Source: Streptomyces sp. AC558_RSS880
Lineage (GTDB): Bacteria > Actinomycetota > Actinomycetes > Streptomycetales > Streptomycetaceae
Length of the DNA stretch: 64,000 nt
Reading direction: 5' to 3'
Assembly (NCBI RefSeq): GCF_019049255.1
Contig: NZ_JAGMUJ010000013.1
Location: 235,255-299,254 of the forward strand
This document shows positions 1 to 8,989 of this stretch, piece by piece. The translations under genes and the position numbers were made by a program. The notes beneath the pieces were generated by a model. It was not told where the DNA came from. It was given only the letters and a program-made list of their open reading frames with translations, and ran no database searches. The number at the start of each line of letters is the position of its first letter. Positions within the stretch are counted from its first letter, which is position 1.

Positions 1-260
1 ACCCGGAGACCGGGCTTGGAGATCCGCTTGATGCCCGCGATGGAGCGCTCACGGTTCGGGCCGAACTTCAGCTCGAGGACGAGGTTCTTGCCGACCTCGG
101 CGTCCTCGGTCTTCCAGCCCGTGATGAAGCCCTCCTGCTGGAGGATCTCCGCGATGTGCGACTTGATCTTCGAGTGCGGCATCGCCACGGAGTCGTGGTA
201 CGCCGAGTTCGCGTTCCGCAGACGCGTGAGCATGTCTGCGATCGGATCAGTCATGGTCAT
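1..260 (-). CDS. rpsH: 30S ribosomal protein S8, 5' part (cut by window edge)
   Basis: The N-terminal 86 residues of ribosomal protein S8 are present; the family is about 132 residues and the rest lies outside the window. S8 binds the central domain of 16S rRNA in the 30S subunit and, in E. coli, also represses the spc operon. The opening [17 protein letters not shown] is typical of S8 and fixes the start. It follows rpsN after 212 bases, a wider gap than elsewhere in this cluster, so an extra promoter or processing site is possible there. Confidence 0.95.
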   Translation of the reverse strand, partial: MTMTDPIADMLTRLRNANSAYHDSVAMPHSKIKSHIAEILQQEGFITGWKTEDAEVGKNLVLELKFGPNRERSIAGIKRISKPGLR

Positions 261-472
261 GAATTGGCCTTCGGCCTCTCTCGCCGGGGTTTCCTGGTGC
301 GCCATCCCTCTCCCCGATCCGAGACGGGACGGGTGCGGCGCGGTGGACCTACGGCGTAGTAAGTCGTACGGGCACGGCAGGTGCCCAACCCCGCAAGCCT
401 AAGCCATACGGAGTGGGCCTCCCGCCGTTCCCATTGCTTACCGAGAGCCCTGGGAGTCCGGAATTACCCGGA

Positions 473-658
473 TTACCAGGAGCTCTTGGTCACGCCCGGC
501 AGCTCGCCACGGTGAGCCATCTCACGAAGGCACACGCGGCACAGGCCGAACTTGCGGTACACGGAGTGCGGACGACCGCAGCGCTGGCAGCGGGTGTAGC
601 CGCGCACTCCGAACTTGGGCTTGCGAGCAGCCTTCGCGATGAGAGCCTTCTTCGCCAT
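473..658 (-). CDS. rpsN: 30S ribosomal protein S14, zinc-binding type Z
   Basis: This 61-residue S14 is the short zinc-binding form of the 30S head protein. Two CxxC pairs, in CQRCGR and CRVC, make the zinc ribbon that the longer zinc-free form lacks. Streptomyces also often carry a zinc-free paralogue elsewhere (family knowledge). The start at MAKKALIAK lies five bases after the rplE stop, so the two are probably translationally coupled in the spc group. A longer reading upstream of this ATG only overlaps rplE in another frame. Confidence 0.97.
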   Translation of the reverse strand: MAKKALIAKAARKPKFGVRGYTRCQRCGRPHSVYRKFGLCRVCLREMAHRGELPGVTKSSW

Positions 659-663
659 CTCGC

Positions 664-1221
664 TCACGCCTCCTTGAACGGGAAGCCGAGGTGACGGAGA
701 AGGGCGCGGCCCTCTTCGTCGTTGGTCGCCGTGGTGACCACGGTGATGTCCATACCCCGGACACGGTCGATCTTGTCCTGGTCGATCTCGTGGAACATGA
801 CCTGCTCCGTGAGACCGAAGGTGTAGTTGCCACGGCCGTCGAACTGCTTGGGGGACAGGCCGCGGAAGTCGCGGATGCGCGGCAGCGCGAGCGACAGGGT
901 GCGGTCCAGGAACTCCCACATGCGGTCGCCACGGAGCGTGACGTGGGCACCGATCGGCTGACCCTCACGCAGCTTGAACTGCGCGATGGACTTGCGGGCC
1001 TTGGTGACGGCCGGCTTCTGACCGGTGATCGTGGTGAGGTCGCGGATGGCGCCCTCGATCAGCTTGGAGTCGCGGGCGGCGTCGCCCACACCCATGTTGA
1101 CCACGATCTTGACGAGGCCGGGAACCTGCATGACGTTCTCGTAGGAGAACTGCTCGCGCAGCTTGCCCGCGATCTCCTCGCGGTACTTCGTCTTCAGACG
1201 CGGAGCGGTGGTGGTCGTCAT
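664..1221 (-). CDS. rplE: 50S ribosomal protein L5
   Basis: Ribosomal protein L5 has 185 residues, the usual family length. It binds 5S rRNA and helps form the central protuberance of the 50S subunit, where it contacts the P-site tRNA. The conserved core [15 protein letters not shown] and the [17 protein letters not shown] block are both present. Its ATG overlaps the rplX stop by one base (TGATG), which implies coupled translation. The N-terminus [14 protein letters not shown] is a short actinobacterial-type extension. Confidence 0.97.
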   Translation of the reverse strand: MTTTTAPRLKTKYREEIAGKLREQFSYENVMQVPGLVKIVVNMGVGDAARDSKLIEGAIRDLTTITGQKPAVTKARKSIAQFKLREGQPIGAHVTLRGDRMWEFLDRTLSLALPRIRDFRGLSPKQFDGRGNYTFGLTEQVMFHEIDQDKIDRVRGMDITVVTTATNDEEGRALLRHLGFPFKEA

Positions 1222-1544
1222 CAGATGTCCTCACCCGTCCGCTTGGCAACGCGGATCTTGTTGCCTTCGTCGTCGAAGCGGTAACCGACGCGCGTGACGA
1301 CCTTCTTGCCGTCCTTCTCCACGACCAGCTGGACGTTGGAGACGTGGACCGGGGCCTCGGTGGTCACGATGCCACCGGCCTGCGAGCCACCGGCGGTCGG
1401 GCCGGCCTTGGTGTGCTTCTTGACCCGGTTGACACCCTCGACCAGGACGCGGTCCTCACGGGGGAAGGCCGCGATGACCTTGCCCTGCTTGCCCTTGTCC
1501 TTACCGGTGATGACCTGGACCAGGTCGCCCTTCTTGATCTTCAT
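1221..1544 (-). CDS. rplX: 50S ribosomal protein L24
   Basis: L24 (107 residues) is an early 50S assembly initiator. Its N-terminal KOW domain, [21 protein letters not shown], is plain to see. The chosen start is the ATG of MKIKKGD, ten bases after GGAGG. A GTG two codons upstream, four bases from the same GGAGG and overlapping the rplN stop as GTGA, is a real alternative that would add only Met-Ser. Either start keeps the gene coupled to rplN. Confidence 0.95.
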   Translation of the reverse strand: MKIKKGDLVQVITGKDKGKQGKVIAAFPREDRVLVEGVNRVKKHTKAGPTAGGSQAGGIVTTEAPVHVSNVQLVVEKDGKKVVTRVGYRFDDEGNKIRVAKRTGEDI

Positions 1545-1546
1545 GC

Positions 1547-1915
1547 TCACAGCACCTCCGGCGCGAGGGAGATGATCTTCATGAACTTCTTCTCGCGCAG
1601 CTCACGGCCCACGGGGCCGAAGATACGGGTGCCGCGAGGGTCGCCGTCGTTCTTCAGAATGACGGCGGCGTTCTCGTCGAAGCGGATGTACGAGCCGTCC
1701 GGACGGCGGCGCTCCTTGACGGTGCGAACGATGACCGCCTTGACGACGTCACCCTTCTTCACGTTGCCACCGGGGATCGCGTCCTTGACGGTGGCGACGA
1801 TGACGTCACCGATGCCCGCGTAGCGGCGACCGGAGCCACCGAGCACACGGATGCAGAGGACTTCCTTCGCACCCGTGTTGTCGGCGACACGCAGTCGCGA
1901 CTCCTGCTGGATCAC
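1547..1915 (-). CDS. rplN: 50S ribosomal protein L14
   Basis: L14 has 122 residues, the standard length. It sits at the 30S/50S interface next to L19 and is highly conserved. The start [19 protein letters not shown] is diagnostic. In E. coli it is the first gene of the spc operon, and the 137-base structured gap before it here, the first wide gap after rpsJ-rpsQ, suggests that the S10/spc boundary is kept. Confidence 0.97.
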   Translation of the reverse strand: MIQQESRLRVADNTGAKEVLCIRVLGGSGRRYAGIGDVIVATVKDAIPGGNVKKGDVVKAVIVRTVKERRRPDGSYIRFDENAAVILKNDGDPRGTRIFGPVGRELREKKFMKIISLAPEVL

Positions 1916-1943
1916 GTCTATCTCCTGTTTGTCTGCCGGTTCC

Positions 1944-2020
1944 CCGGGGGCCGCTCATCCACTTGGGCGAACGGCCCCCGGAGCCTGGCGGAACTGTCCT
2001 GCGAGGAATGCCCCGCAGGA
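1944..2020 (-). promoter_or_regulatory. Structured gap between rpsQ and rplN (S10/spc boundary)
   Basis: Two inverted repeats fill this gap. A 10-base pair of arms (CCGGGGGCCG at 1944-1953 with CGGCCCCCGG at 1972-1981) is followed by TCCTGCG/CGCAGGA at 1997-2003 and 2014-2020. On the transcribed strand these lie after rpsQ and before rplN. Position and strength fit an attenuator, a processing site or a weak terminator with a downstream spc promoter. Which one cannot be decided from sequence alone. Confidence 0.45.
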
Positions 2021-2052
2021 ACGTACTTTGGGAATTCCCTTGCGGGAATTGC

Positions 2053-2340
2053 CTACTTGGCCTTCTCGAGGATCTCGACGATGCGCCAGTGCTTCGTCGC
2101 GGACAGCGGCCGGGTCTCCATCAGGAGGACGCGGTCGCCGACGCCGGCGGCGTTCTGCTCGTCGTGGGCCTTGAGCTTGCTCGTGCTGCGGATGACCTTG
2201 CCGTACAGCGCGTGCTTCTTGCGGTCCTCGACGGCGACGACGACGGTCTTGTCCATCTTGTCGCTGACGACGATGCCCTCACGGGTCTTGCGGTCGCCCC
2301 GAGCCTCGGTGTTCGTCTCAGTCACGTTGTTCTCGCTCAT
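2053..2340 (-). CDS. rpsQ: 30S ribosomal protein S17
   Basis: S17 (95 residues) is a 16S rRNA 5'-domain binding protein with an OB fold. The core [20 protein letters not shown] and the [20 protein letters not shown] tail are typical. The N-terminus has an acidic extension ([16 protein letters not shown]) of the kind seen in actinobacteria. Its ATG overlaps the end of rpmC by four bases (ATGA), so the pair is coupled. It is the last gene of the S10 group here. Confidence 0.97.
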   Translation of the reverse strand: MSENNVTETNTEARGDRKTREGIVVSDKMDKTVVVAVEDRKKHALYGKVIRSTSKLKAHDEQNAAGVGDRVLLMETRPLSATKHWRIVEILEKAK

Positions 2341-2561
2341 GCGTTCTCCACCGTTTCGATGCCCAGCTCGCGCTCGCGCATCAGGGTGTAGATCCGCGCG
2401 ATGTCCTTACGGACGGCCTTCAGCCGACCGTGGTTCTCGAGCTGACCGGTCGCCGCCTGGAAGCGGAGGTTGAACAGCTCTTCCTTGGCCTCGCGGAGCT
2501 TCGCAAGAAGCTCCTCGTTGCCCAGCTCGCGCAGCTCGGACGCCTTGGTACCGGCCGACAT
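2337..2561 (-). CDS. rpmC: 50S ribosomal protein L29
   Basis: L29 has 74 residues and forms a helical hairpin near the peptide exit tunnel, where it helps dock SRP and trigger factor with L23. The motif [19 protein letters not shown] identifies it. The ATG of [10 protein letters not shown] overlaps the rplP stop as TGATG. A GTG one codon upstream would only add one residue and is less likely. Confidence 0.96.
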   Translation of the reverse strand: MSAGTKASELRELGNEELLAKLREAKEELFNLRFQAATGQLENHGRLKAVRKDIARIYTLMRERELGIETVENA

Positions 2562-2980
2562 CACGCTTCACCTGCCTCGCGCTTGACGATCCGGCACTTC
2601 ATCGGCAGCTTGTGGGCCGCACGCGTCAGCGCCTCACGGGCGATCTTCTCGTTGGGGTAGGACAGCTCGAACATGACCCGGCCCGGGTGCACGTTCGCGA
2701 TCCACCACTCGGGCGAACCCTTACCGGAACCCATGCGGGTCTCGGCCGGCTTCTTCGTGAGCGGGCGGTCCGGGTAGATGTTGATCCAGACCTTGCCGCC
2801 ACGCTTGATGTGGCGGGTCATCGCGATACGGGCCGCCTCGATCTGGCGGTTGGTCACGTACGCCGGCGTGAGGGCCTGAATGCCGTACTCGCCGAACGCG
2901 ACCGTCGTACCGCCCTTGGCCTGGCCACGGCGCTTCGGGTGGTGCTGCTTGCGGTGCTTGACCCTACGGGGGATCAGCAT
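2561..2980 (-). CDS. rplP: 50S ribosomal protein L16
   Basis: L16 has 139 residues, the family length. It sits near the peptidyl transferase centre and the A-site tRNA elbow. The start [17 protein letters not shown] and the block [23 protein letters not shown] are diagnostic. It lies five bases after rpsC and overlaps rpmC, within a tight S10 operon. Confidence 0.97.
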   Translation of the reverse strand: MLIPRRVKHRKQHHPKRRGQAKGGTTVAFGEYGIQALTPAYVTNRQIEAARIAMTRHIKRGGKVWINIYPDRPLTKKPAETRMGSGKGSPEWWIANVHPGRVMFELSYPNEKIAREALTRAAHKLPMKCRIVKREAGEA

Positions 2981-2985
2981 GTCGG

Positions 2986-3813
2986 TCAGGCCTCCGTTCC
3001 GGTGCTCTCAGCCGGAGCGGCAGCCGGAGCCTCGGCCTTGGGGGCCTCGGCAGCGGGAGCCTGCTGCGGCTTGCGGCCGCGACCGCCACGCTCGCCACCG
3101 CGGCCACCACGGGCCGGGCGGTCGGCGCCACCGCGGGCCGGGCGGTTACCCGCACGGGCAGCGGCGTTCTCGGCGCGGACCTCGGCGATGTTCTTGACGT
3201 CGCCCTTGTAGATCCAGACCTTCACGCCGATGCGGCCGAAGGTCGTCTTGGCCTCGAAGAAGCCGTAGTCCACGTTCGCGCGGAGCGTGTGCAGGGGCAC
3301 GCGGCCCTCGCGGTAGAACTCCGAGCGGGACATCTCGGCGCCACCGAGGCGGCCACCGCACTGGATCTTGATGCCCTTGGCGCCGGCCTTCATGGCGGAC
3401 TGCATGCTCTTGCGCATGGCCCGACGGAAGGAGACGCGGGAGGAGAGCTGCTCGGCGACGGCCTGGGCCACGAGCTGAGCGTCCGTCTCGGGGTTCTTGA
3501 CCTCGAGGATGTTCAGCTGGACCTGCTTGCCGGTGAGCTTCTCGAGGTCACCGCGGATGCGGTCGGCCTCGGCGCCGCGGCGGCCGATGACGATGCCCGG
3601 ACGAGCGGTGTGGATGTCCACCCGCACGCGGTCACGGGTGCGCTCGATCTCGACCTTGGAGATGCCGGCGCGCTCCATGCCGGACGTCATCATCCGGCGG
3701 ATGGCGACGTCTTCCTTGACGTAGTCCTTGTACAGCTTGTCGGCGTACCAACGCGACTTGAAGTCGGTCGTGACACCGAGCCGGAACCCGTGCGGGTTTA
3801 CCTTCTGGCCCAT
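2986..3813 (-). CDS. rpsC: 30S ribosomal protein S3 with Gly-Arg-rich tail
   Basis: S3 forms part of the mRNA entry channel and the ribosomal helicase with S4 and S5. The core of about 210 residues starts [13 protein letters not shown] and contains a KH domain around [20 protein letters not shown]. At 275 residues it is longer than the roughly 233 of E. coli, because of a low-complexity tail of about 60 residues rich in Arg, Gly, Ala and Pro. Similar tails occur in other Streptomyces S3 proteins. Its ATG overlaps the rplV stop by one base. Confidence 0.97.
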   Translation of the reverse strand: MGQKVNPHGFRLGVTTDFKSRWYADKLYKDYVKEDVAIRRMMTSGMERAGISKVEIERTRDRVRVDIHTARPGIVIGRRGAEADRIRGDLEKLTGKQVQLNILEVKNPETDAQLVAQAVAEQLSSRVSFRRAMRKSMQSAMKAGAKGIKIQCGGRLGGAEMSRSEFYREGRVPLHTLRANVDYGFFEAKTTFGRIGVKVWIYKGDVKNIAEVRAENAAARAGNRPARGGADRPARGGRGGERGGRGRKPQQAPAAEAPKAEAPAAAPAESTGTEA

Positions 3814-4160
3814 TACCGGGTTCCTTCCTTGCTGCTGACGACCACGGTGATGTGGCTGGTCCGCTTGCGGATCCGGTAGGCGCGGCCCTGGGCACGCGGA
3901 CGGAACCGCTTCAGGGTCGGGCCCTCGTCGACGTAGGCCTCGGAGATGAAGAGGCTGTCGACATCGGTGTGGTCGTAGTTGTGCGCGGCGTTGGCGATGG
4001 CGCTGTCCAGCACCTTGCCGACCGGCACGCTCGCGGCCTGCGGGGCGAAACGCAGGACCGCCTGAGCCTCCGTGGCATCCATGCCACGGATGAGGTCCAC
4101 CACGCGGCGGGCCTTCATGGGCGTGACGCGGATGTACCGCGCCTGGGCCCTGGCTTCCAT
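3813..4160 (-). CDS. rplV: 50S ribosomal protein L22
   Basis: L22 lines the nascent-peptide tunnel, and its beta-hairpin is a known site of macrolide-resistance changes. The 115-residue form starting [20 protein letters not shown] is chosen because GAAGGGA lies five bases before this ATG. An upstream in-frame ATG ([10 protein letters not shown]) would add ten residues but lacks family support. The hairpin region [20 protein letters not shown] is intact. Confidence 0.95.
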   Translation of the reverse strand: MEARAQARYIRVTPMKARRVVDLIRGMDATEAQAVLRFAPQAASVPVGKVLDSAIANAAHNYDHTDVDSLFISEAYVDEGPTLKRFRPRAQGRAYRIRKRTSHITVVVSSKEGTR

Positions 4161-4202
4161 GGTTGTCCCTTCAGTGTTTGTCATGGTCATTCACCCCGCT
4201 GA

Positions 4203-4484
4203 CTAGCGGCGCTTCGACTTCCGGTCGTCCTTGACGTGACCCCGGAAGGTGCGCGTCGGCGAGAACTCGCCGAGCTTGTGGCCGACCATGGACTCGGTGA
4301 CAAACACCGGGATGTGGGTCTTGCCGTTGTGCACCGCGATCGTGTGGCCCAGCATCGCCGGGACGATCATCGAGCGACGGGACCAGGTCTTGATGACGTT
4401 CTTGGTACCGGCTTCGTTCTGGACGTCCACCTTCTTGATCAGGTGGTCGTCGACGAAGGGTCCCTTCTTCAAGCTACGAGGCAT
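4203..4484 (-). CDS. rpsS: 30S ribosomal protein S19
   Basis: S19 (93 residues) binds 16S rRNA in the head of the 30S subunit together with S13. The start [19 protein letters not shown] and the [16 protein letters not shown] block are canonical. It lies 12 bases after rplB and 42 bases before rplV in the S10 operon. Confidence 0.97.
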   Translation of the reverse strand: MPRSLKKGPFVDDHLIKKVDVQNEAGTKNVIKTWSRRSMIVPAMLGHTIAVHNGKTHIPVFVTESMVGHKLGEFSPTRTFRGHVKDDRKSKRR

Positions 4485-4496
4485 CTCAACCCGTCC

Positions 4497-5333
4497 TTAG
4501 CGCTTCTTGTTCGTCTTGCGGCGGCGGACGATGTACTTGTTCGACGCCTTCTTGGGCGAACGAGTACGGCCTTCCTTCTTGCCCCACGGGGACACGGGGT
4601 GGCGGCCACCGGAGGTCCGGCCCTCACCACCACCGTGCGGGTGGTCGACCGGGTTCATCACGACACCACGGACGGTCGGGCGGACGCCCAGCCACCGCTT
4701 GCGGCCGGCCTTGCCCCAGTTGATGTTCGACTGCTCGGCGTTGCCGACCTCGCCGACCGTGGCGCGGCAGCGCTGGTCGACCAGGCGGATCTCTCCGGAC
4801 GGCATGCGGAGGTGGGCCATCGAGCCCTCCTTCGCGAGCAGCTGCACGGAGGCACCGGCGGAGCGGGCGAACTTGGCGCCGCCACCGGGACGGAGCTCGA
4901 TCGCGTGGATCGTGGTACCGACCGGGATGTTGCGGAGGGCCAGGTTGTTGCCCGGCTTGATGTCGGCCCCGGGACCGTTCTCGACGCGGTCGCCCTGCTG
5001 CAGGTTGCGCGGGGCGAGGATGTAGCGCTTCTCGCCGTCGGCGTAGTGCAGCAGCGCGATGCGCGCGGTGCGGTTGGGGTCGTACTCGATGTGCGCGACC
5101 TTCGCCGGCACGCCGTCCTTGTCGTGACGACGGAAGTCGATCACGCGGTAGGCGCGCTTGTGGCCACCGCCCTGGTGGCGGACGGTCACACGACCGGAAT
5201 TGTTACGGCCGCCCTTGCTGTGCAGGGGACGGACCAGCGACTTCTCCGGCGTGGACCGCGTGACCTCGACGAAGTCGGCGACGCTGGAGCCACGACGGCC
5301 CGGAGTCGTCGGCTTGTACTTGCGGATACCCAT
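4497..5333 (-). CDS. rplB: 50S ribosomal protein L2
   Basis: L2 has 278 residues, the normal length. It is needed for subunit joining and peptidyl transferase activity. The conserved loop [20 protein letters not shown], which carries the invariant histidine near the catalytic centre, is intact. The start [15 protein letters not shown] is typical. It lies 38 bases downstream of rplW. Confidence 0.98.
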   Translation of the reverse strand: MGIRKYKPTTPGRRGSSVADFVEVTRSTPEKSLVRPLHSKGGRNNSGRVTVRHQGGGHKRAYRVIDFRRHDKDGVPAKVAHIEYDPNRTARIALLHYADGEKRYILAPRNLQQGDRVENGPGADIKPGNNLALRNIPVGTTIHAIELRPGGGAKFARSAGASVQLLAKEGSMAHLRMPSGEIRLVDQRCRATVGEVGNAEQSNINWGKAGRKRWLGVRPTVRGVVMNPVDHPHGGGEGRTSGGRHPVSPWGKKEGRTRSPKKASNKYIVRRRKTNKKR

Positions 5334-5371
5334 TTCTCAGTCCTCGTCCGATATCGAACGATCCTGACCGC

Positions 5372-5791
5372 TTACGCGGTCGGACCGCCGAAGATGTCGA
5401 TACGGTCGCCCTCAGCGAGGGTCACGATCGCGCGCTTGGTCGCCGCGCGCTGGCCGAAGCCGGTGCGGGTGCGCTTGCGCTTGCCGACGCGGTTGATCGT
5501 GTTGACCCCGGTGACCTTGACCTCGAAGACCGCCTGGACGGCCTCCTTGATCTGGGTCTTGTTGGAGCCCGGCGCGACGATGAACGTGTACTTGTTCTCG
5601 TCGATGAGCGCGTAGCTCTTCTCGGACACGACCGGCTTCAGCAGGACGTCACGGGGGTCCGTGAACGCCTTGCTCGCCGGGGTGACGACGGTGTTCTTGC
5701 CTTCGGCCTCGTGGCGGCGCGCCTTGGCGACGCGAGCGGCCTTGGCCGCCTTGGCGGCCTTCGAGGCGATCGAGGGGTGACGGGCAGCCAT
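5372..5791 (-). CDS. rplW: 50S ribosomal protein L23
   Basis: L23 sits at the peptide exit site and is the main dock for trigger factor and SRP. The core ([20 protein letters not shown] onward) is canonical. At 139 residues the protein is longer than the usual 100, because of an Ala/Lys-rich N-terminal extension of about 40 residues. The ATG of [11 protein letters not shown] overlaps the rplD stop, giving tight coupling, and supports this start over longer readings that run into rplD. Confidence 0.95.
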   Translation of the reverse strand: MAARHPSIASKAAKAAKAARVAKARRHEAEGKNTVVTPASKAFTDPRDVLLKPVVSEKSYALIDENKYTFIVAPGSNKTQIKEAVQAVFEVKVTGVNTINRVGKRKRTRTGFGQRAATKRAIVTLAEGDRIDIFGGPTA

Positions 5792-6450
5792 CAGACCTCG
5801 CTCCCTTCGTTGTCGTTGGCCTTGTTCGGGCCGGCGACGAAGGACTCGAAAGCGGCCTTGGTGAAGACCACGTCGTCCGAGACGAGAACGTCGTACGTGT
5901 TCAGCTGGCCCGGCTCCAGGATGTGGACCTGGGGCAGGTTGCGGGCGGAGAGCCACGCGGCCTCGTCGGCGCGGTCGACGACCAGGAGCAGGTTCTTGCG
6001 CTCCGAGATCTTGCCGAACAGCGTCTTGGCGGCCTTCGTGGAGGGGTTCTCGCCCTCGATCACGCCGGAGACGACGTGAATGCGGTTGTGGCGCGCCCGG
6101 TCGGTGAGGGCGTGACGCAGGGCGGCAGCCTTCATCTTCTTGGGGGTGCGCTGGGAGTAGTCGCGCGGCACGGGACCGTGCACGACGCCACCACCGGCGA
6201 ACTGCGGCGCGCGGGTCGAACCCTGACGGGCGCGACCGGTGCCCTTCTGGCGGTACGGCTTCTTGCCGCCACCACGGACTTCACCGCGGGTCTTGGTCTT
6301 GTGGGTGCCCTGGCGGGCAGCGGCCAGCTGCGCGACGACGACCTGGTGGATCAGCGGAATGCTGACCTTCTCAACGCCGAAGATCTCCGCGGGGAGCTCG
6401 ACGGTACCGGCCTTGTCGCCCGCCGGCGAAAGGATGTCAACAGTGCTCAT
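5791..6450 (-). CDS. rplD: 50S ribosomal protein L4
   Basis: L4 (219 residues) reaches into the exit tunnel with an extended loop, seen here as [21 protein letters not shown]. In E. coli it also autoregulates the S10 operon. The start [15 protein letters not shown] is the usual actinobacterial one. It follows rplC after eight bases and overlaps rplW. The long S10 leader upstream of rpsJ is the place to look for any feedback target. Confidence 0.97.
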   Translation of the reverse strand: MSTVDILSPAGDKAGTVELPAEIFGVEKVSIPLIHQVVVAQLAAARQGTHKTKTRGEVRGGGKKPYRQKGTGRARQGSTRAPQFAGGGVVHGPVPRDYSQRTPKKMKAAALRHALTDRARHNRIHVVSGVIEGENPSTKAAKTLFGKISERKNLLLVVDRADEAAWLSARNLPQVHILEPGQLNTYDVLVSDDVVFTKAAFESFVAGPNKANDNEGSEV

Positions 6451-6458
6451 CGGTTACC

Positions 6459-7103
6459 TCAGGCCCCCTTGGCCGCGGTGCGGACCAGGACGAGGCCGCC
6501 GTTCGGACCGGGAACCGCGCCCTTGATGAGCAGCAGACCCTTCTCCGCGTCAACGGCGTGGACGGTCAGGTTCTGGGTGGTGACCCGCTCGTTGCCCATG
6601 CGACCCGCCATGCGCAGGCCCTTGAACACGCGACCCGGGGTGGCGCAGCCACCGATGGAACCGGGCGAGCGGTGCTTGCGCTGGGTGCCGTGTCCGGCGC
6701 CGAGGCCCTTGAAGTTGTGACGCTTCATGACACCGGCGAAGCCCTTGCCCTTGCTCTTGCCGGTGACGTCGACCTTCACGCCCGACTCGAAGACCTCAGC
6801 GGTGACTTCCTGGCCCAGCGTGTACTCGGAGGCGTCCGCGGTGCGGATCTCGACGAGGTGACGACGGGGGGTGACGTCGGCCTTGGCGAAGTGGCCCTTG
6901 AGGGGCTTGTTCACCTTGCGCGGGTCGATCTCGCCGAAGGCGATCTGGACCGACTCGTAGCCGTCGACGTCGTTCGTGCGGACCTGGGTGACGACGTTGG
7001 GGCCGGCCTTGACGACGGTGACCGGAACAACACGGTTGTTCTCGTCCCACACCTGCGTCATGCCGAGCTTCTCGCCCAGGATGCCCTTGATCTGCTTAGC
7101 CAT
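6459..7103 (-). CDS. rplC: 50S ribosomal protein L3
   Basis: L3 has 214 residues. It starts 23S assembly and projects a loop towards the peptidyl transferase centre. The sequence [23 protein letters not shown] and the tip region [21 protein letters not shown] identify it. It lies 17 bases after rpsJ in the S10 operon. Confidence 0.97.
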   Translation of the reverse strand: MAKQIKGILGEKLGMTQVWDENNRVVPVTVVKAGPNVVTQVRTNDVDGYESVQIAFGEIDPRKVNKPLKGHFAKADVTPRRHLVEIRTADASEYTLGQEVTAEVFESGVKVDVTGKSKGKGFAGVMKRHNFKGLGAGHGTQRKHRSPGSIGGCATPGRVFKGLRMAGRMGNERVTTQNLTVHAVDAEKGLLLIKGAVPGPNGGLVLVRTAAKGA

Positions 7104-7120
7104 TCTCAGATCACCGGCCT

Positions 7121-7429
7121 TCAGAGCTTGATCTCGATGTCGACACCGGCCGGGAGGTCGAGTCGCATCAGAGAGTCAACGGTCTTGGGGGTCGGGTCGA
7201 GGATGTCGATCAGGCGCTTGTGCGTGCGCATCTCGAAGTGCTCGCGCGAGTCCTTGTACTTGTGCGGCGACTTGATGACGCAGTACACGTTCTTCTCAGT
7301 GGGCAGCGGCACCGGGCCCGCGACCGACGCACCAGTGCGGGTCACCGTCTCGACGATCTTCTTCGCCGAGGAGTCGATGACCTCGTGGTCGTAGGCCTTG
7401 AGCCGGATGCGGATCTTCTGTCCCGCCAT
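7121..7429 (-). CDS. rpsJ: 30S ribosomal protein S10
   Basis: S10 (NusE) has 102 residues. It is both a head protein of the 30S subunit and the partner of NusB and NusG in antitermination. [19 protein letters not shown] and the GPVPLPTEK loop are canonical. It is the first gene of the S10 operon, which runs without a large break to rpsQ. The leader upstream is about 366 bases long if the promoter proposed here is right. Confidence 0.98.
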   Translation of the reverse strand: MAGQKIRIRLKAYDHEVIDSSAKKIVETVTRTGASVAGPVPLPTEKNVYCVIKSPHKYKDSREHFEMRTHKRLIDILDPTPKTVDSLMRLDLPAGVDIEIKL

Positions 7430-7490
7430 GGCTACTTCGTAGTCCTGTCTCTCTTTACGCTCCGGAACCCGATGCTCCAGGTCTCATCCT

Positions 7491-7516
7491 CCGACCCACG
7501 CGGTCGGGCGTGTCGC
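7491..7516 (-). promoter_or_regulatory. Shared ribosomal leader hairpin, rpsJ copy
   Basis: On the minus strand this 26-base stretch contains CCGACCGCGTGGGTCGG, which can fold as CCGACC/GGTCGG with a small loop. It matches 25 of 26 positions with 32120-32145 upstream of rpsL, also on the minus strand. It ends 61 bases before the rpsJ start, so it lies in the leader RNA if the upstream promoter is used. The function is unknown; a binding site for a ribosomal protein or other common regulator is an inference. Confidence 0.55.
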
Positions 7517-7795
7517 ACTCCCGCTGACATGAATGTCCCTTGTTCGAACATCCCCGCGGGATTGACACGGCCCTACCAGAACCGCGGACCGGGGGCGAAA
7601 GGCCCACCGGGTGCCTGGCCGGCGCCGCACTCCGCTTCCCGGAAGATTCCCGTACGTCCGTCCCTGATCAGGAACGACGAGTACCGTGGGACTCGCTTCC
7701 GGTCCTCCCGGCGGGAGGCGCGCAGCATCAACACTCGACCGAGCAACTCCGACAGTCTGCCATACGGGGACCGGGGCTGGCCAATCGAGCGGAAG

Positions 7796-7824
7796 AGATT
7801 ACCCCGAAGGTGACGGGGATCAAA
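7796..7824 (-). promoter_or_regulatory. Candidate S10 operon promoter
   Basis: Read on the minus strand, TTTGAT, a 17-base spacer and TAATCT resemble a vegetative sigma-factor promoter. It would start a leader of roughly 360 bases before rpsJ. The -35 match is imperfect, so this is tentative. Confidence 0.4.
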
Positions 7825-7997
7825 CGCCAGAGCGCCGGAATCGCGGTTCGCCACGCTGGGACACGTTGCCGGACGACCCACAGATCTTCTGAGCACCAGA
7901 GATCATTCCCTGCCGGGCGATCTCACCGAGTTCACCGAGCCGGCACGCCTGCGGGATCCGGCCGGTGCGGCCGAAGAGCCGCTCCGGGCTGAGTGAC

Positions 7998-8460
7998 GTG
8001 AACCAGGAAATCAGTGACTCCGCGCCCCGACTTGCTGCCGTCCCCGTCCGGAACTTCAGCCTCCAGCTGTCCTCCACGCCTCGCGGCGCCCGTCTCGCCC
8101 GGCTGCTCGCCACCGAACAACTGCGCACGTGGGGACTGCCGCCTCACCCGGCGGAGCTCATCGTCGCGGAACTGGCGGCCAACGCCATCACCCACGGCCG
8201 CGTCTCCGGCCGGGACTTCCGGCTGCTGCTGTACGTCGTCGGCGACACCCTCCGCATCGAGGTCACCGACACGCGCGGTGACCGGCTGCCGTGCCCGCGG
8301 CACTCCGCCACCGACGCCGAGTCCGGCCGCGGCCTGCTGCTCGTGGACGCCCTCGCCGACCGTTGGGGAGCGCCCCCGGCCCGCCCCCGCTCAAGACCGT
8401 CTGGGCCGCGAGGTGGGGACCGGACCCACCGGACCCCGGCCCCTCGTCCCGCCCTGGTGA
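7998..8460 (+). pseudogene. RsbW-like ATP-binding regulatory protein, two apparent frameshifts
   Basis: The frame from the GTG at 7998 encodes a histidine-kinase-type ATPase of the RsbW/anti-sigma family, common in Streptomyces. The N box is ELAANAITHG, the G1 box VTDTRGDRLP and the G2 box ESGRGLLLVDALADRWG. After that the frame goes out of register. The usual family ending continues as APGPPPLKTVWA in a second frame and as EVGTGPTGPRPLVPPW plus stop in a third. Two single-base losses, in the G run at 8365-8368 and near 8406-8410, would explain this. It is either a recently broken gene or two sequencing errors. An intact product would be about 154 residues. The GTG at 7965 is an alternative start. 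Confidence 0.65.
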
Positions 8461-8478
8461 CCGCCGTACGGGCCGGGC

Positions 8479-8985
8479 TCAGGGCAGCTCGGCCCAGGTC
8501 CCCATCGTGGTCTCCAGCGTCCAGATGCGGACCTCGGCCCTCGCCCGGTCCGCGTACAGGTCCCGCTCGGAGACGATGCTCAGGTCGCCGGTGCCCAGCT
8601 GCTGTCGTACGGCGTGCGTGGTCAGGTCCATGCCGGTGGTGCCGCCGTCACAGAGCGAGGTGAGGAAGGCGCCGTCCCAGGTCCGCTCGTGCAGCACCCA
8701 GGGCGCCTCCCCGTTCGCGGTCTTGCGCAGCATGCTCATGAAGTCCGCGGCACACTTCCTGCGGGCGTCACCGTTCTTGATCTGGAAGACGTGGTTGCCG
8801 GTCTCGATCACGGTCGCGGTCGGCAGCACGAAGCGCACCTTGGACTTGAGCCTGGCGTCCATCTCCGACAGGACTTCGTCGCGGTGGCCGTCCATGTGGG
8901 GTACGCCGAGGAGCTCGACGAAGACGGAGGTGTCCAGGAAGTCGACGACGGGGAGCCGCAGCCCGGACTGATGCTGTCTGCTCAC
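8479..8985 (-). CDS. PIN-domain-like putative ribonuclease, partner of upstream ATPase
   Basis: This 168-residue protein looks like a PIN nuclease. The motif DFLDTSVFVELL gives a first acidic residue (D18), VIETGN gives E61, and MDLTTHAV plus GDLSIVSERD give D120, D134 and later acids, in PIN order. PIN domains cut RNA with metal ions. The GTG start lies four bases after the stop of the AAA ATPase gene, with GAGGAG upstream, so the two are co-transcribed and probably work together. A VapC-type toxin is the usual PIN context, but no small antitoxin is present and the partner is an ATPase. Assignment is by motif only. Confidence 0.6.
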   Translation of the reverse strand: MSRQHQSGLRLPVVDFLDTSVFVELLGVPHMDGHRDEVLSEMDARLKSKVRFVLPTATVIETGNHVFQIKNGDARRKCAADFMSMLRKTANGEAPWVLHERTWDGAFLTSLCDGGTTGMDLTTHAVRQQLGTGDLSIVSERDLYADRARAEVRIWTLETTMGTWAELP

Positions 8986-8989
8986 GGGC

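Larger units (their letters stand above)
7430..7997. other. Long gap upstream of rpsJ: S10 operon leader and promoter region
   Basis: No protein-coding gene is supported in these 568 bases. On the minus strand the stretch next to rpsJ should be the S10 operon leader. It holds a hairpin element that is almost identical to one upstream of rpsL, and a candidate promoter at 7796-7824. The right end holds the start region of the plus-strand ATPase gene, for which no clear promoter was recognised. Confidence 0.6.

Noticed and set aside
8014..8460. A separate plus-strand gene in another frame of the RsbW-like region
   Set aside because: Only its last part (EVGTGPTGPRPLVPPW) makes sense, as the frameshifted end of the RsbW-like gene.
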